From positions 558,001-622,000 of the forward strand of contig NZ_CP061297.1 of the NCBI RefSeq assembly GCF_018687575.1: a DNA stretch of 64,000 bases, in the 5' to 3' direction. Position 1 is the first letter of the stretch, and each line of letters begins with the position of its first letter. A program made the translations under genes and the position numbers. Under the pieces are notes generated by a model. That model was given only the letters and a program-made list of their open reading frames with translations. It did not search any database and was not told where the DNA came from. Source of the DNA: Polynucleobacter asymbioticus (GTDB taxonomy: Bacteria > Pseudomonadota > Gammaproteobacteria > Burkholderiales > Burkholderiaceae). This document shows positions 31,472-40,019 of the stretch, piece by piece.

Positions 31472-33877
31472 ATGATTTCCTTCAATTTTTCAATCATACG
31501 AACCTGGCTAATTCGAATTGCCGGGATCTTGCTTGCGCTCACTTTTGTATTCTGGGCCGCTTGCCATCTTTGGATTCCTGGCGCTATCAAGAATGCAACA
31601 GAGTCCTATGGAAAAAAGATTGGCTATGACATTAGCTATCAAAATCTCAGCATCTCTCCATTGCGATTACGTGTTGAGCTTGATGGCTTGGCATTAGTTG
31701 ATCAGCAGAAACTAAAGTTGCTGGAGCTCAAGAGATCGGTAGTGATGCTGAAGTGGTCTCATCTCATCATTGGTGAAGTGGGATTCGATGAGATTCTGTT
31801 TGATGAGCCAAGTCTATTGCTTGAAAAGCAAGATGCTAAAGGTAAATCAGCTCTATGGAACTGGCAGGAACTCATTACGGCTATTACACGCAATTTGCCT
31901 CCAGTAGATTCAAGCACGCCCAAGAAGAGCATCAAAATATCAATTGACCAATTGAAGGTCACCAACGGCGCATTTGAGATATTAGATCCAAAGAGCAATT
32001 TGCACGAGCAATTTAAATCACTTTCTGTCGAGCTGCTGAATATTGCAAACTACGATAAGCAAGGTGATGTCAATGGTGTTCGGGGTCAGTACGGATTCAA
32101 TTTGGGCGCGCTGAACTTTACTTTGCCAGGCCTGAATAAAAAAATTGCCTTTAAACGTTTTGCTGTTAAGGGCGCTTTAGATAATCCTGCGCCAGATACG
32201 CTGGGCGCTCAGATTGACCTAGAGATTGATGATGGGCGAATTAGCTCCCATTGGGATTTCAGATCCGATAAATCAATTACCGCTAGAGTTCAGCTGGAGA
32301 ATGTATCAATTGCACCTTTGATTGCATTACTTCCAGCTAATAAAGAGTTATTGACCCAGGGTGGAGTGATTCAGTCTGCTGTAGATGTCAGTCTGAAAGG
32401 TGATGAGCTAGTCATGTCAGGTGATTTGCATTTGCAGGACTTGGATTTACTTGAGCAAGGACAAAAGCAATCGCTCATAAAATGGAGTTCGGGTGATGTC
32501 AATCGATTTGCTTATAAGCGCTCAAAAAGCTCTGGCGCAAGTCTTGGCATTGATGAATTATCGGTTTCTCAACCGGCACTCCGGTTTGAAATTGATGAAA
32601 AAGGTTTCTCTAATTTCAGGCGTTTATTTTCCAAGCAGGAGGGCGAGCTTGCGGCAGTGGAGAAGTTGCCTGAAGGTGTAAAAGAAAAACAATCCTTTTC
32701 CTTGGATATCAAGGCATTGAGATTGCGTGATGGCGAAGTGCAGTTTTCTGATTTGGCTATGAAGCCTAATTTCAAAGTGAACTTGAGAAAATTCAATGCT
32801 AGCTTTGCCAATATCAATAATCTCCCAGGACATTCAACGGCAATGGCTATGGATGGCGTTTTGGCTGAGTCTGGATCACTGCGCGGCAAGGGGCAGATTT
32901 CATTTGATGACCCACGTCGGAATAATGATGTGACACTCAACTTTAAGAATGTACCTCTCAATGCATTTAATCCGGCCGTCATGACCTTTGCTGGATACCA
33001 AATCGCAAGTGGTCGAGTCAATTTGAATTTGCACTACAGCGCAAAGGATGGTGAGCTTAAGGGCAATAATCAGATTGTCATTAAGAAGATCGAGCTTGGT
33101 GAAGAGGTGGCTGATTTTCAGGGGAAAAAACTGCCACTGGGTTTGGCAATTGCGCTACTCGAAGATTCTGACGATACGATTGATGTCACCATCAATATTG
33201 CCGGTAATGTGGACTCACCTGAATTTAGTGCAAGCGGCCTGGTGTGGCAGGCAATTAGCAACGTGCTAACGAATGTCGCCACTGCACCATTTAGAGCCTT
33301 GGGCGCTTTACTTGGCATGGGTGCTAACGATGGGGTCAATGCAGTTTTAGGGGAAGCCTTGTTCTTGCCGCCTGATCAAGATCGCCTGGAAAAGTTTGGC
33401 GATTTTCTGGCGAAGAAGCCTCATGCCACCCTAGAGCTCGCAGGTACTTATGACCCCAATTCGGACAAAGTTGCCCTAGCCCGTGCGATTGCAGATCGCG
33501 CTATTCTGAAGGCCGCTGGCATGAATATTTCCCCTCAGGACTTCATTCCGACGCTCGATTTTTCTGATGCGAAGCTCCAGTCTGGCTTGAAATCTGCATA
33601 TGCTCAGTATGTCGGCAGAATCAAATTAGGCCAACGTTTAATTTCCCTCCCAGAGGGCGCCGCACGCAGCGAGCAGTTACATGCAGAGCTGATTGCTAGC
33701 ATTCCTGTGACGGATGAAGATCTAATCACTTTGGCTAAAAATCGGGCTAAGCTCGCCTCGGACTTCATGGTGAAAGGTAATCCAGCCCTGCAGGATCGAA
33801 TTAAATTGGGCGAGGTCAAAACGGTCAGTGCAGGCAAAGAGGGTATTCCCCTCGAAGTTGAGCTCAGAATCAAGTAG
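31472..33877 (+). CDS. DUF748/AsmA-like envelope protein
   Basis: An 801-residue protein with one N-terminal membrane helix (residues 10-32), then a very long periplasmic beta-rich repeat region of the AsmA/DUF748 type (I-S-Y-Q-N-L-S-I-S-P-L-R near residue 55, F-E-I-L-D-P near residue 165). The last 170 residues form an OmpA-like or DUF748-tail helical domain with L-P-P-D-Q-D-R-L-E-K and L-E-L-A-G-T-Y-D-P. AsmA-family proteins bridge inner and outer membranes and move lipids; this is a family-level inference. It is the likely second gene after the YciI-like gene. Confidence 0.8.
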   Translation: MISFNFSIIRTWLIRIAGILLALTFVFWAACHLWIPGAIKNATESYGKKIGYDISYQNLSISPLRLRVELDGLALVDQQKLKLLELKRSVVMLKWSHLIIGEVGFDEILFDEPSLLLEKQDAKGKSALWNWQELITAITRNLPPVDSSTPKKSIKISIDQLKVTNGAFEILDPKSNLHEQFKSLSVELLNIANYDKQGDVNGVRGQYGFNLGALNFTLPGLNKKIAFKRFAVKGALDNPAPDTLGAQIDLEIDDGRISSHWDFRSDKSITARVQLENVSIAPLIALLPANKELLTQGGVIQSAVDVSLKGDELVMSGDLHLQDLDLLEQGQKQSLIKWSSGDVNRFAYKRSKSSGASLGIDELSVSQPALRFEIDEKGFSNFRRLFSKQEGELAAVEKLPEGVKEKQSFSLDIKALRLRDGEVQFSDLAMKPNFKVNLRKFNASFANINNLPGHSTAMAMDGVLAESGSLRGKGQISFDDPRRNNDVTLNFKNVPLNAFNPAVMTFAGYQIASGRVNLNLHYSAKDGELKGNNQIVIKKIELGEEVADFQGKKLPLGLAIALLEDSDDTIDVTINIAGNVDSPEFSASGLVWQAISNVLTNVATAPFRALGALLGMGANDGVNAVLGEALFLPPDQDRLEKFGDFLAKKPHATLELAGTYDPNSDKVALARAIADRAILKAAGMNISPQDFIPTLDFSDAKLQSGLKSAYAQYVGRIKLGQRLISLPEGAARSEQLHAELIASIPVTDEDLITLAKNRAKLASDFMVKGNPALQDRIKLGEVKTVSAGKEGIPLEVELRIK

Positions 33878-33886
33878 ACTTGAGGC

Positions 33887-34111
33887 ATGAATTTACCTAC
33901 TTTGCGCCCCTTAGCCATCCTTGCCTCTATTGCCACCATTGCCTTATCTGGATGCGGCTCCATTGAGTCAGCAGCCCAAGATGATTGCACCTCCATCGGC
34001 TGGCAAATTGGTAGCAAGGGCTACAACGACTGCTTTAAAGCACGTGTTTATGAGCGTAAGTTGGACTACTCGCTCCCACCTGGCGACAAGCCATCCCCAT
34101 CAGTTATTTAA
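33887..34111 (+). CDS. Small outer-membrane lipoprotein
   Basis: A 74-residue protein with a lipoprotein signal: positively charged start, hydrophobic core and lipobox I-A-L-S-G-C near residue 23. The mature part is about 52 residues with two further cysteines (D-C-T-S and D-C-F-K) that could form a disulfide. It begins 9 bp after the DUF748 gene and may be part of the same transcript. No family recognised. Confidence 0.7.
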   Translation: MNLPTLRPLAILASIATIALSGCGSIESAAQDDCTSIGWQIGSKGYNDCFKARVYERKLDYSLPPGDKPSPSVI

Positions 34112-34172
34112 TCTAGGGTTTACCCTGAATAAATTCACTTGAGCTCCGTCAAGGACTTGAGTGTAGAAATAA

Positions 34173-34196
34173 CCCAAAATCGATCGTGATTTTGGG
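34173..34196 (+). other. 9-bp hairpin in the formate dehydrogenase leader region
   Basis: CCCAAAATC, a 6-base loop, GATTTTGGG. No T-run follows, so it is not a canonical terminator. It lies 116 bp before the start of the formate dehydrogenase genes, in a 200-bp gap with no other evident feature, and could be an operator or mRNA structure. Confidence 0.4.
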
Positions 34197-34311
34197 AATT
34201 CCCTATTAATGTGAGTCAAAGCATTCCTCGCTGATTTGGGCATTCTCAAGCGGGATTTATGACACATCAAAACAGCATCATTATTGCGATTAGAAATTAG
34301 AGACTATTACT

Positions 34312-36114
34312 ATGAATCACCCAAAACCCTCTGGAGAAATCAAGGCTGTTGCTGTGGCAACTGCAGATGATTTAAGGGAAACCATTCGTCGCAAAAGCAA
34401 ACTCAAGGGACGTCAAGCGGATGATGTGTCCTTGGCTGAGGTGCGCCAGTTAATTGGTGCTGCAGCTGAACGTCGCGATTTACTCATTGAAAATTTACAT
34501 AAGCTCAATGATGAATATCGTGCCTTGCATGATCGTCATTTGGTTGCCCTCGCAAAGGAAATGAATTTGCCGATGGCAGAGGTTTATGAAGTAGCTACTT
34601 TCTATCACCACTTTGAAGTGGTGCGTGGCAATGATCCGGTTGCCGATATCACCTTACGCGTATGCGATGGCATTGCTTGTGAGCTTGCTGGTGCGCAAAA
34701 TCTATTGGCAAAGTTGCCAGCAATCCTGGGTAACCCCAAGATCAAGGTAGAGGCTGCTCCATGTGTGGGCCGTTGTGAGCAGGCTCCAGTAGCGGTTGTG
34801 CATCAGTACCCAGTATTGTTCGCAACCACCGATAAAGTAGCTGCGGCCGTCAAAAACAATTTGACTACGCATCCAATGGCCAAAGATAGTGCCAATTTTG
34901 ATCCTGCAGCTCTGGCAGAAAAGGGCGTATCCCCACAAGGCGAAAACCAAGCGGTTTCACCAGACTATGTTGGTTACGAGTCATATCGCGCGCAGGGTGG
35001 CTATGCTTTAGCTAAAGAAATTATTGATGGCAAAAAAGATTCTGAAAGCATCATCAAAGCCATGGAGAACTCTGGCCTTCGTGGTCTCGGTGGTGCAGGT
35101 TTCCCAGCAGGCCGTAAGTGGCGGATTGTGAAGGATCAGCCTGCTCCGAAGCTGATGGCAGTAAACATTGACGAAGGTGAGCCGGGTACATTTAAAGACC
35201 GTACTTATTTAGAGCGCGATCCCCATCGCTTCTTAGAGGGCTTGCTGATTGCAGCCAATGTTGTCGGCATTGATGCTTGCTATATCTATTTGCGCGATGA
35301 GTATCACGGTTGCCGCGAATTACTCGAAGTAGAGTTAGCCAAACTCAAAGCCAATCCCCCATTTAAGTTGCCTTTAATTGAATTGCGTCGTGGCGCAGGT
35401 GCTTACATTTGCGGTGAAGAATCCGCCATGATTGAGAGTATCGAAGGTAAGCGCGGTGAACCCCGCATGCGTCCTCCGTATATTGCGCAGGTTGGATTGT
35501 TTGGTCGCCCGACACTAGAGCACAACTTTGAAACTCTTTACTGGGTGCGCGATATTGTTCAACGTGGCCCTGAGTGGTTTAGCTCTTTTGGTCGCCATGA
35601 TCGCAAAGGCTTACGTAGCTATAGCGTGAGTGGGCGCGTTAAGAACCCAGGCGTGAAATTGGCCCCTGCTGGCATCACGATTCAAGAATTGATTGATGAG
35701 TATTGCGGCGGCATGCAAGATGGCCACAAGTTCTATGGCTATTTGCCTGGTGGCGCTTCGGGCGGTATCTTGCCAGCAACCATGAATGACATTCCACTGG
35801 ACTTTGATACCTTGCAACCTTATGGATGCTTTATTGGCTCAGCTGCAGTGATGGTCTTTGGTGATAAAGATAAAGCGCGCGATATGGCGCTCAACGTCAT
35901 GCACTTCTTTGAGCATGAGAGCTGCGGACAATGCACTCCATGTCGTGTTGGTACGAGCAAGGCTGCGAAGTTAATGCAGTCCAAATCTTGGGACCAAGAC
36001 ACTCTGGAAGATTTAGCAACCGTGATGGTCGATGCCTCCATTTGCGGTCTAGGTCAAGCTGCACCCAATCCAATTCGCTGTATTGCTAAATATTTCCCGC
36101 AAGAAGTTGCTTAA
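34312..36114 (+). CDS. NAD-dependent formate dehydrogenase beta subunit, NuoE-NuoF fusion
   Basis: A 600-residue diaphorase subunit. Residues 1-185 are a NuoE-like thioredoxin-fold [2Fe-2S] domain with Cys118, Cys123, Cys151 and Cys155. From about residue 215 it is NuoF-like: the NADH/FMN site with G-L-R-G-L-G-G-A-G-F-P and the [4Fe-4S] motif S-C-G-Q-C-T-P-C-R near residues 537-545, plus a final Cys in N-P-I-R-C. In Fds-type enzymes these are separate FdsG and FdsB; the fusion resembles the two-subunit Fdh1 type of Methylobacterium. It passes electrons from formate to NAD+. It lies 33 bp before the alpha subunit. Confidence 0.92.
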   Translation: MNHPKPSGEIKAVAVATADDLRETIRRKSKLKGRQADDVSLAEVRQLIGAAAERRDLLIENLHKLNDEYRALHDRHLVALAKEMNLPMAEVYEVATFYHHFEVVRGNDPVADITLRVCDGIACELAGAQNLLAKLPAILGNPKIKVEAAPCVGRCEQAPVAVVHQYPVLFATTDKVAAAVKNNLTTHPMAKDSANFDPAALAEKGVSPQGENQAVSPDYVGYESYRAQGGYALAKEIIDGKKDSESIIKAMENSGLRGLGGAGFPAGRKWRIVKDQPAPKLMAVNIDEGEPGTFKDRTYLERDPHRFLEGLLIAANVVGIDACYIYLRDEYHGCRELLEVELAKLKANPPFKLPLIELRRGAGAYICGEESAMIESIEGKRGEPRMRPPYIAQVGLFGRPTLEHNFETLYWVRDIVQRGPEWFSSFGRHDRKGLRSYSVSGRVKNPGVKLAPAGITIQELIDEYCGGMQDGHKFYGYLPGGASGGILPATMNDIPLDFDTLQPYGCFIGSAAVMVFGDKDKARDMALNVMHFFEHESCGQCTPCRVGTSKAAKLMQSKSWDQDTLEDLATVMVDASICGLGQAAPNPIRCIAKYFPQEVA

Positions 36115-36147
36115 GCGACAAATTACCAAGGGAAAAACGAGACAAAT

Positions 36148-39042
36148 ATGAACGCACCAGTAAATCCTAAAGAACTTGAATTACAAACCGTTGAGTTCAA
36201 ATTAGACGGGCAAACCATCGTTTCTTACGAAGGCGAGACTATTCTCAAAGCCGCCAAACGACACGGCATTGATATTCCACATCTGTGTTTTAAAGACGGC
36301 TACCGTCCTGATGGTAACTGCCGCGCTTGCGTTGTAGAGATTAACGGTGAACGTACGTTAGCACCAAGCTGCTGCCGCAGTGCCACTCCAGGAATGGATG
36401 TCAAAGCCAATAGCGAGCGTGCATTAAAGAGTCAAAAGTTGGTGCTCGAGATGTTGTTGTCCGATATGCCTGATGAAGGATTTAAGTGGGTTGGCGATAG
36501 CAAAGAAGAGGAGCAAAAAAATCAACATGGCGAGCTCAGCACCTGGGCTGCCCGCATGGATGTCACAGTACGTCCAGAGCTCAAGGCATTGCGCCGTGAC
36601 AAAGTCAGCAATGACGTATCTCATCCAGCGATGGCTGTGAACTTAGATGCTTGTATTCAATGTAATCGTTGCGTGCGTGCTTGTCGTGAAGAGCAGGTGA
36701 ATGATGTGATCGGCTACGCTATGCGTGGTGCGCATAGCGAGATCGTATTTGATCTGAATGACCCAATGGGTGACAGTACTTGCGTTGCTTGTGGTGAGTG
36801 TGTTCAGGCTTGCCCAACAGGTGCATTGATGCCTAAGGGATTGATCGGCTCACAAACTGTCGATCGCAAAGTAGATTCAGTATGTCCTTTCTGCGGCGTC
36901 GGTTGCCAAATTACTTACAACGTTAAGGATGAGAAGATTGTGAGTGTTGAGGGTCGTGATGGCCCAGCTAACCACCATCGTCTTTGCGTTAAAGGTCGCT
37001 TTGGTATGGACTACATCCATAACCCACAACGCTTAACCAAGCCGCTGATTCGTAAAGCAGGCGTTGCTAAAGATGAAGCCTTGCTAGAAGGCAAGCAGGA
37101 TTGGTCTGACATCTTCCGTGAAGCAACATGGGAAGAGGCTCTAGAAGTTGCTGGTGGCGGCCTTAAAAAACTAAAAGATCAATACGGCAATAAAGTATTG
37201 GCTGGCTTTGGTTCCGCAAAAGGCAGCAACGAAGAAGCTTACTTATTCCAAAAACTGGTACGTACTGGTTTTGGTAGCAACAACGTAGACCATTGCACAC
37301 GACTTTGCCACGCATCATCTGTGGCTGCATTGCTAGAGGGCGTTGGTTCGGGCGCTGTTAGTAACCAAGTAAACGATGTAGAGCACTCAAGTCTGATTTT
37401 CTTGATCGGCTCAAACCCAACAGCAAACCATCCTGTTGCTGCTACCTGGTTTAAGAATGCTGCTAAACGCGGTGCCAAAATTGTATTGTGCGACCCACGT
37501 GCGACCGATATCAGTAAGCACGCTTGGCGCACTATGCAGTTCAAGCCTGATACTGACGTTGCCATGCTCAATGCCCTGATTTATACAGTCATTGAAGAGG
37601 GTCTGGTTGATAAAGACTTCGTTCAGAACCGCTCCAATAATTTTGAAGCGCTCAAAGAAAATATCAAGGGCTACAGCCCTGAAGCCATGGCACCAATCTG
37701 CGGTATTCCAGCAGAGACATTGCGTGAAGTGGCAAGAGAATTTGCCACAACTAAATCTGCCATGATCTTGTGGGGTATGGGTGTCAGTCAGCACGTTCAC
37801 GGTACTGACAATGCTCGCTGCTTAATTGCCTTGGTCAGTATTACTGGCCAAATTGGTAAGCCTGGATCTGGCTTGCATCCACTGCGTGGACAAAATAACG
37901 TCCAAGGTGCTAGTGATGCAGGATTAATTCCGATGATGTTCCCGAACTATCAACGCGTTGACAATCCAGAAGCGCATGCGTGGTTTGAGAAGTTCTGGGA
38001 TACCCCATTAGATAAGAAGCCTGGCTATACCGTTGTAGAGATCATGCATAAGATCACTGCGCCGGATAGTGATCCAGACAAGATTCGCGGCATGTACGTC
38101 GAGGGTGAGAACCCTGCGATGAGTGACCCTGATTTGAACCATGCACGTCATGCTTTGGCAGCCTTAGATCTACTGGTCGTACAAGATATCTTCATGACTG
38201 AGACCGCACTCCTTGCAGACGTAGTATTGCCAGCAAGTGCATGGCCAGAGAAGGTCGGTACTGCAAGCAATACTGACCGTATGGTGCAGATGGGTAAGAA
38301 GGCGATTAATCCTCCGGGAGATGCGAAGCCTGATTTATGGATCATTCAGCAAATTGCGAAACGCATGGGCTTGAACTGGAACTATCAAGGTCCAGATGAT
38401 GGTGTTGCTGAGGTGTATGACGAAATGCGTCAAGCAATGCATGCAGCCATTAACGGCATCACTTGGGATCGCCTAGAAAAAGAATCTAGCGTGACATACC
38501 CATGCTTGTCTGCTGAAGACCCAGGTCGTCCAATTGTGTTTAACGACAAGTTTGATACTAAAGATGGCAGAGTGAAGTTGGTACCAGCCGATATTATTCC
38601 TGCAAATGAGCGCCCAGATGCAGAGTATCCATTTGTGCTGATTACAGGTCGTCAGTTAGAGCATTGGCATACCGGCAGTATGACTCGCCGCGCAACTGTC
38701 TTGGATGCGATTGAGCCGATGGCTACCGTGTCCATGCATGGTGAAGACATGACCCAGTTGGGCGTTTCAGCTGGCGATGTCATTACCGTCCAATCTCGTC
38801 GCGGTGAAGTTGGTATCCATGTCCGTAGAGATGATGGCACTCCACGTGGTGTGATCTTTATTCCATTTGCTTACTATGAAGCTGCAGCCAACTTAATAAC
38901 CAACTCTGCCTTAGATCCTTTTGGCAAGATTCCGGAGTTTAAGTATTGCGCTGTGAAACTGGCTAAAGGTGGTCAGGCTGCCGCAGTGATGGGTTATGGC
39001 ACTAATGATCCTAGTCGGCAAAAAGTTACATCTGTTTCGTAA
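36148..39042 (+). CDS. NAD-dependent formate dehydrogenase alpha subunit (Mo/W-bisPGD)
   Basis: A 964-residue catalytic subunit. A NuoG-like [2Fe-2S] domain (C-F-K-D-G-Y-R-P-D-G-N-C-R-A-C) occupies residues 1-100. Two [4Fe-4S] ferredoxin motifs (C-I-Q-C-N-R-C, C-V-A-C-G-E-C) lie near residues 170-225, then the [4Fe-4S] of the molybdopterin domain (C-P-F-C-G-V-G-C) near residue 250. The metal-binding Cys387-His388 pair is in H-C-T-R-L-C-H-A, the cysteine form rather than selenocysteine. Its C-terminal molybdopterin-binding domain is complete. Cytoplasmic, no Tat signal. No FdsC/FdhD chaperone or FdsD subunit is adjacent; transcription ends at the hairpin at 39061. Confidence 0.95.
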   Translation: MNAPVNPKELELQTVEFKLDGQTIVSYEGETILKAAKRHGIDIPHLCFKDGYRPDGNCRACVVEINGERTLAPSCCRSATPGMDVKANSERALKSQKLVLEMLLSDMPDEGFKWVGDSKEEEQKNQHGELSTWAARMDVTVRPELKALRRDKVSNDVSHPAMAVNLDACIQCNRCVRACREEQVNDVIGYAMRGAHSEIVFDLNDPMGDSTCVACGECVQACPTGALMPKGLIGSQTVDRKVDSVCPFCGVGCQITYNVKDEKIVSVEGRDGPANHHRLCVKGRFGMDYIHNPQRLTKPLIRKAGVAKDEALLEGKQDWSDIFREATWEEALEVAGGGLKKLKDQYGNKVLAGFGSAKGSNEEAYLFQKLVRTGFGSNNVDHCTRLCHASSVAALLEGVGSGAVSNQVNDVEHSSLIFLIGSNPTANHPVAATWFKNAAKRGAKIVLCDPRATDISKHAWRTMQFKPDTDVAMLNALIYTVIEEGLVDKDFVQNRSNNFEALKENIKGYSPEAMAPICGIPAETLREVAREFATTKSAMILWGMGVSQHVHGTDNARCLIALVSITGQIGKPGSGLHPLRGQNNVQGASDAGLIPMMFPNYQRVDNPEAHAWFEKFWDTPLDKKPGYTVVEIMHKITAPDSDPDKIRGMYVEGENPAMSDPDLNHARHALAALDLLVVQDIFMTETALLADVVLPASAWPEKVGTASNTDRMVQMGKKAINPPGDAKPDLWIIQQIAKRMGLNWNYQGPDDGVAEVYDEMRQAMHAAINGITWDRLEKESSVTYPCLSAEDPGRPIVFNDKFDTKDGRVKLVPADIIPANERPDAEYPFVLITGRQLEHWHTGSMTRRATVLDAIEPMATVSMHGEDMTQLGVSAGDVITVQSRRGEVGIHVRRDDGTPRGVIFIPFAYYEAAANLITNSALDPFGKIPEFKYCAVKLAKGGQAAAVMGYGTNDPSRQKVTSVS

Positions 39043-39060
39043 GAGATAGTGCCTCAATCA

Positions 39061-39090
39061 AACCCCACCTTTAAGGTGGGGTTTTTATTT
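39061..39090 (+). terminator. Rho-independent terminator of the formate dehydrogenase genes
   Basis: CCCCACC, TTTAA, GGTGGGG and T5 at 39063-39086. Confidence 0.88.
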
Positions 39091-39097
39091 TTTAGGT

Positions 39098-39126
39098 TTG
39101 ACCATCTGTAAAAATGTATCTACAAT
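39098..39126 (+). promoter_or_regulatory. Promoter of the toxin-antitoxin operon
   Basis: TTGACC at 39098-39103, a 17-bp spacer, and TACAAT at 39121-39126. The -10 lies inside a 27-bp palindrome, as expected for autorepression. Confidence 0.75.
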
Positions 39127-39138
39127 GTAGATACATTT
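39112..39138 (+). promoter_or_regulatory. Palindromic operator overlapping the -10 box
   Basis: AAATGTATCTAC and its exact reverse complement are separated by AAT, a perfect 12-bp inverted repeat. It covers the -10 and ends 18 bp before the antitoxin ATG. Likely binding site for the MazE-like antitoxin dimer. Confidence 0.75.
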
Positions 39139-39156
39139 GAAACAACGAGGGCATCT

Positions 39157-39399
39157 ATGCAAACTATTATTAAAAAGTGGGGCAATAGTCCTGCACTGCG
39201 TCTAAATACTGCTGTTATGAAGTCTGCCCACTTGAATATTGATCAGATTGTTTCGGTTAAGGTGCAGAGAGGTCGCATCGTTATTGAGCCTATTGTTCAG
39301 AAGGAATACCAGCTCGATGACTTGCTTGCTGGGATAACTGCGAAAAATATTCATCATGAAAATGATTTTGGTGAGCCCGTAGGTAAAGAATTGCTCTGA
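39157..39399 (+). CDS. MazE/AbrB-type antitoxin
   Basis: An 80-residue protein with the swapped-hairpin AbrB fold of MazE in residues 1-48: I-I-K-K-W-G-N-S-P-A-L-R-L near the start and the strand V-K-V-Q-R-G-R-I-V-I-E-P. The acidic C-terminal tail (residues 52-80) would wrap the toxin. It represses its own operon through the palindrome at 39112-39138. The TGA stop shares its A with the toxin ATG, typical of coupled toxin-antitoxin pairs. Confidence 0.88.
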   Translation: MQTIIKKWGNSPALRLNTAVMKSAHLNIDQIVSVKVQRGRIVIEPIVQKEYQLDDLLAGITAKNIHHENDFGEPVGKELL

Positions 39400-39740
39400 T
39401 GGCTAAGACTTATATTCCAAATGCAGGGGATATTGTTTGGTTAGAGTTTGATCCTCAAGCTGGGCATGAGCAAGCGGGGCGACGTCCCGCCGTAGTTTTG
39501 ACGCCAGAAGCGTATAACAAAAAAACAAATTTGATGATTTGTTGCCCTTTGACTACAAAAATTAAGGGCTATCCATTTGAAGTTCTGGTGGAAATTGATG
39601 GCATTCAATCCGCGATTCTTTCTGATCAGGTTAAATCTCTGGATTGGAAAACTCGAAAAGCAAAATATAAGGGTGCAGTCAGTACATTTGCTCTTGCTGA
39701 GGTGCGAAGTAAGGCTAAAGCGCTTCTGTCAATAACGTAA
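39399..39740 (+). CDS. MazF/PemK-type endoribonuclease toxin
   Basis: A 113-residue toxin of the MazF/ChpB/PemK family that cleaves mRNA at short motifs. It has P-x-x-G-D-I-V-W-L-E-F-D-P at residues 7-20, the catalytic R-R-P-A-V-V-L near residue 28, C-C-P-L-T-T near residue 49 and the C-terminal L-S-D-Q-V-K-S-L-D-W. All features of an active enzyme are present. The third gene starts 2 bp downstream. Confidence 0.9.
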   Translation: MAKTYIPNAGDIVWLEFDPQAGHEQAGRRPAVVLTPEAYNKKTNLMICCPLTTKIKGYPFEVLVEIDGIQSAILSDQVKSLDWKTRKAKYKGAVSTFALAEVRSKAKALLSIT

Positions 39741-39742
39741 AT

Positions 39743-39970
39743 ATGTCGCAATTAATTCATTTAAATTTAAGTGGGCATATGCTGATATTGCTTCGAAAGG
39801 AGGGCAATCAGCATGCTATTGATCGGCACGTCAATTTTTGGGTAAGACTGGGTAAGGCATGTATAGAAAACCCAGAATTACCAACCAGCTTTGTGGCTGA
39901 GTGCTTAACATCGCTTAGCGAGGTTAAAGATAAGGGATTTATACCTTTTGTCCCTCGAACGGCTGATTAA
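39743..39970 (+). CDS. Small ParD-like protein, third gene of the toxin-antitoxin operon
   Basis: A 75-residue protein. It starts with M-S-Q-L-I-H-L-N-L-S and continues Q-H-A-I-D-R-H-V-N-F-W-V-R-L-G-K-A-C-I-E-N-P-E-L-P. The pattern [IV]-x-x-W-x-R-[LI]-G-K-x-x-x-x-N-P-x-L-P matches ParD-like ribbon-helix-helix-type antitoxins as I remember them; this is not certain. It lies 2 bp after the toxin with no separate promoter, so it is almost certainly co-transcribed. It could be a second antitoxin or a co-regulator. A frameshift-free, intact gene. Confidence 0.6.
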   Translation: MSQLIHLNLSGHMLILLRKEGNQHAIDRHVNFWVRLGKACIENPELPTSFVAECLTSLSEVKDKGFIPFVPRTAD

Positions 39971-40019
39971 TCGGATCAAAAATACCAAGAATCCTATTGC
40001 CCTTTAGAATTAACCCTCC

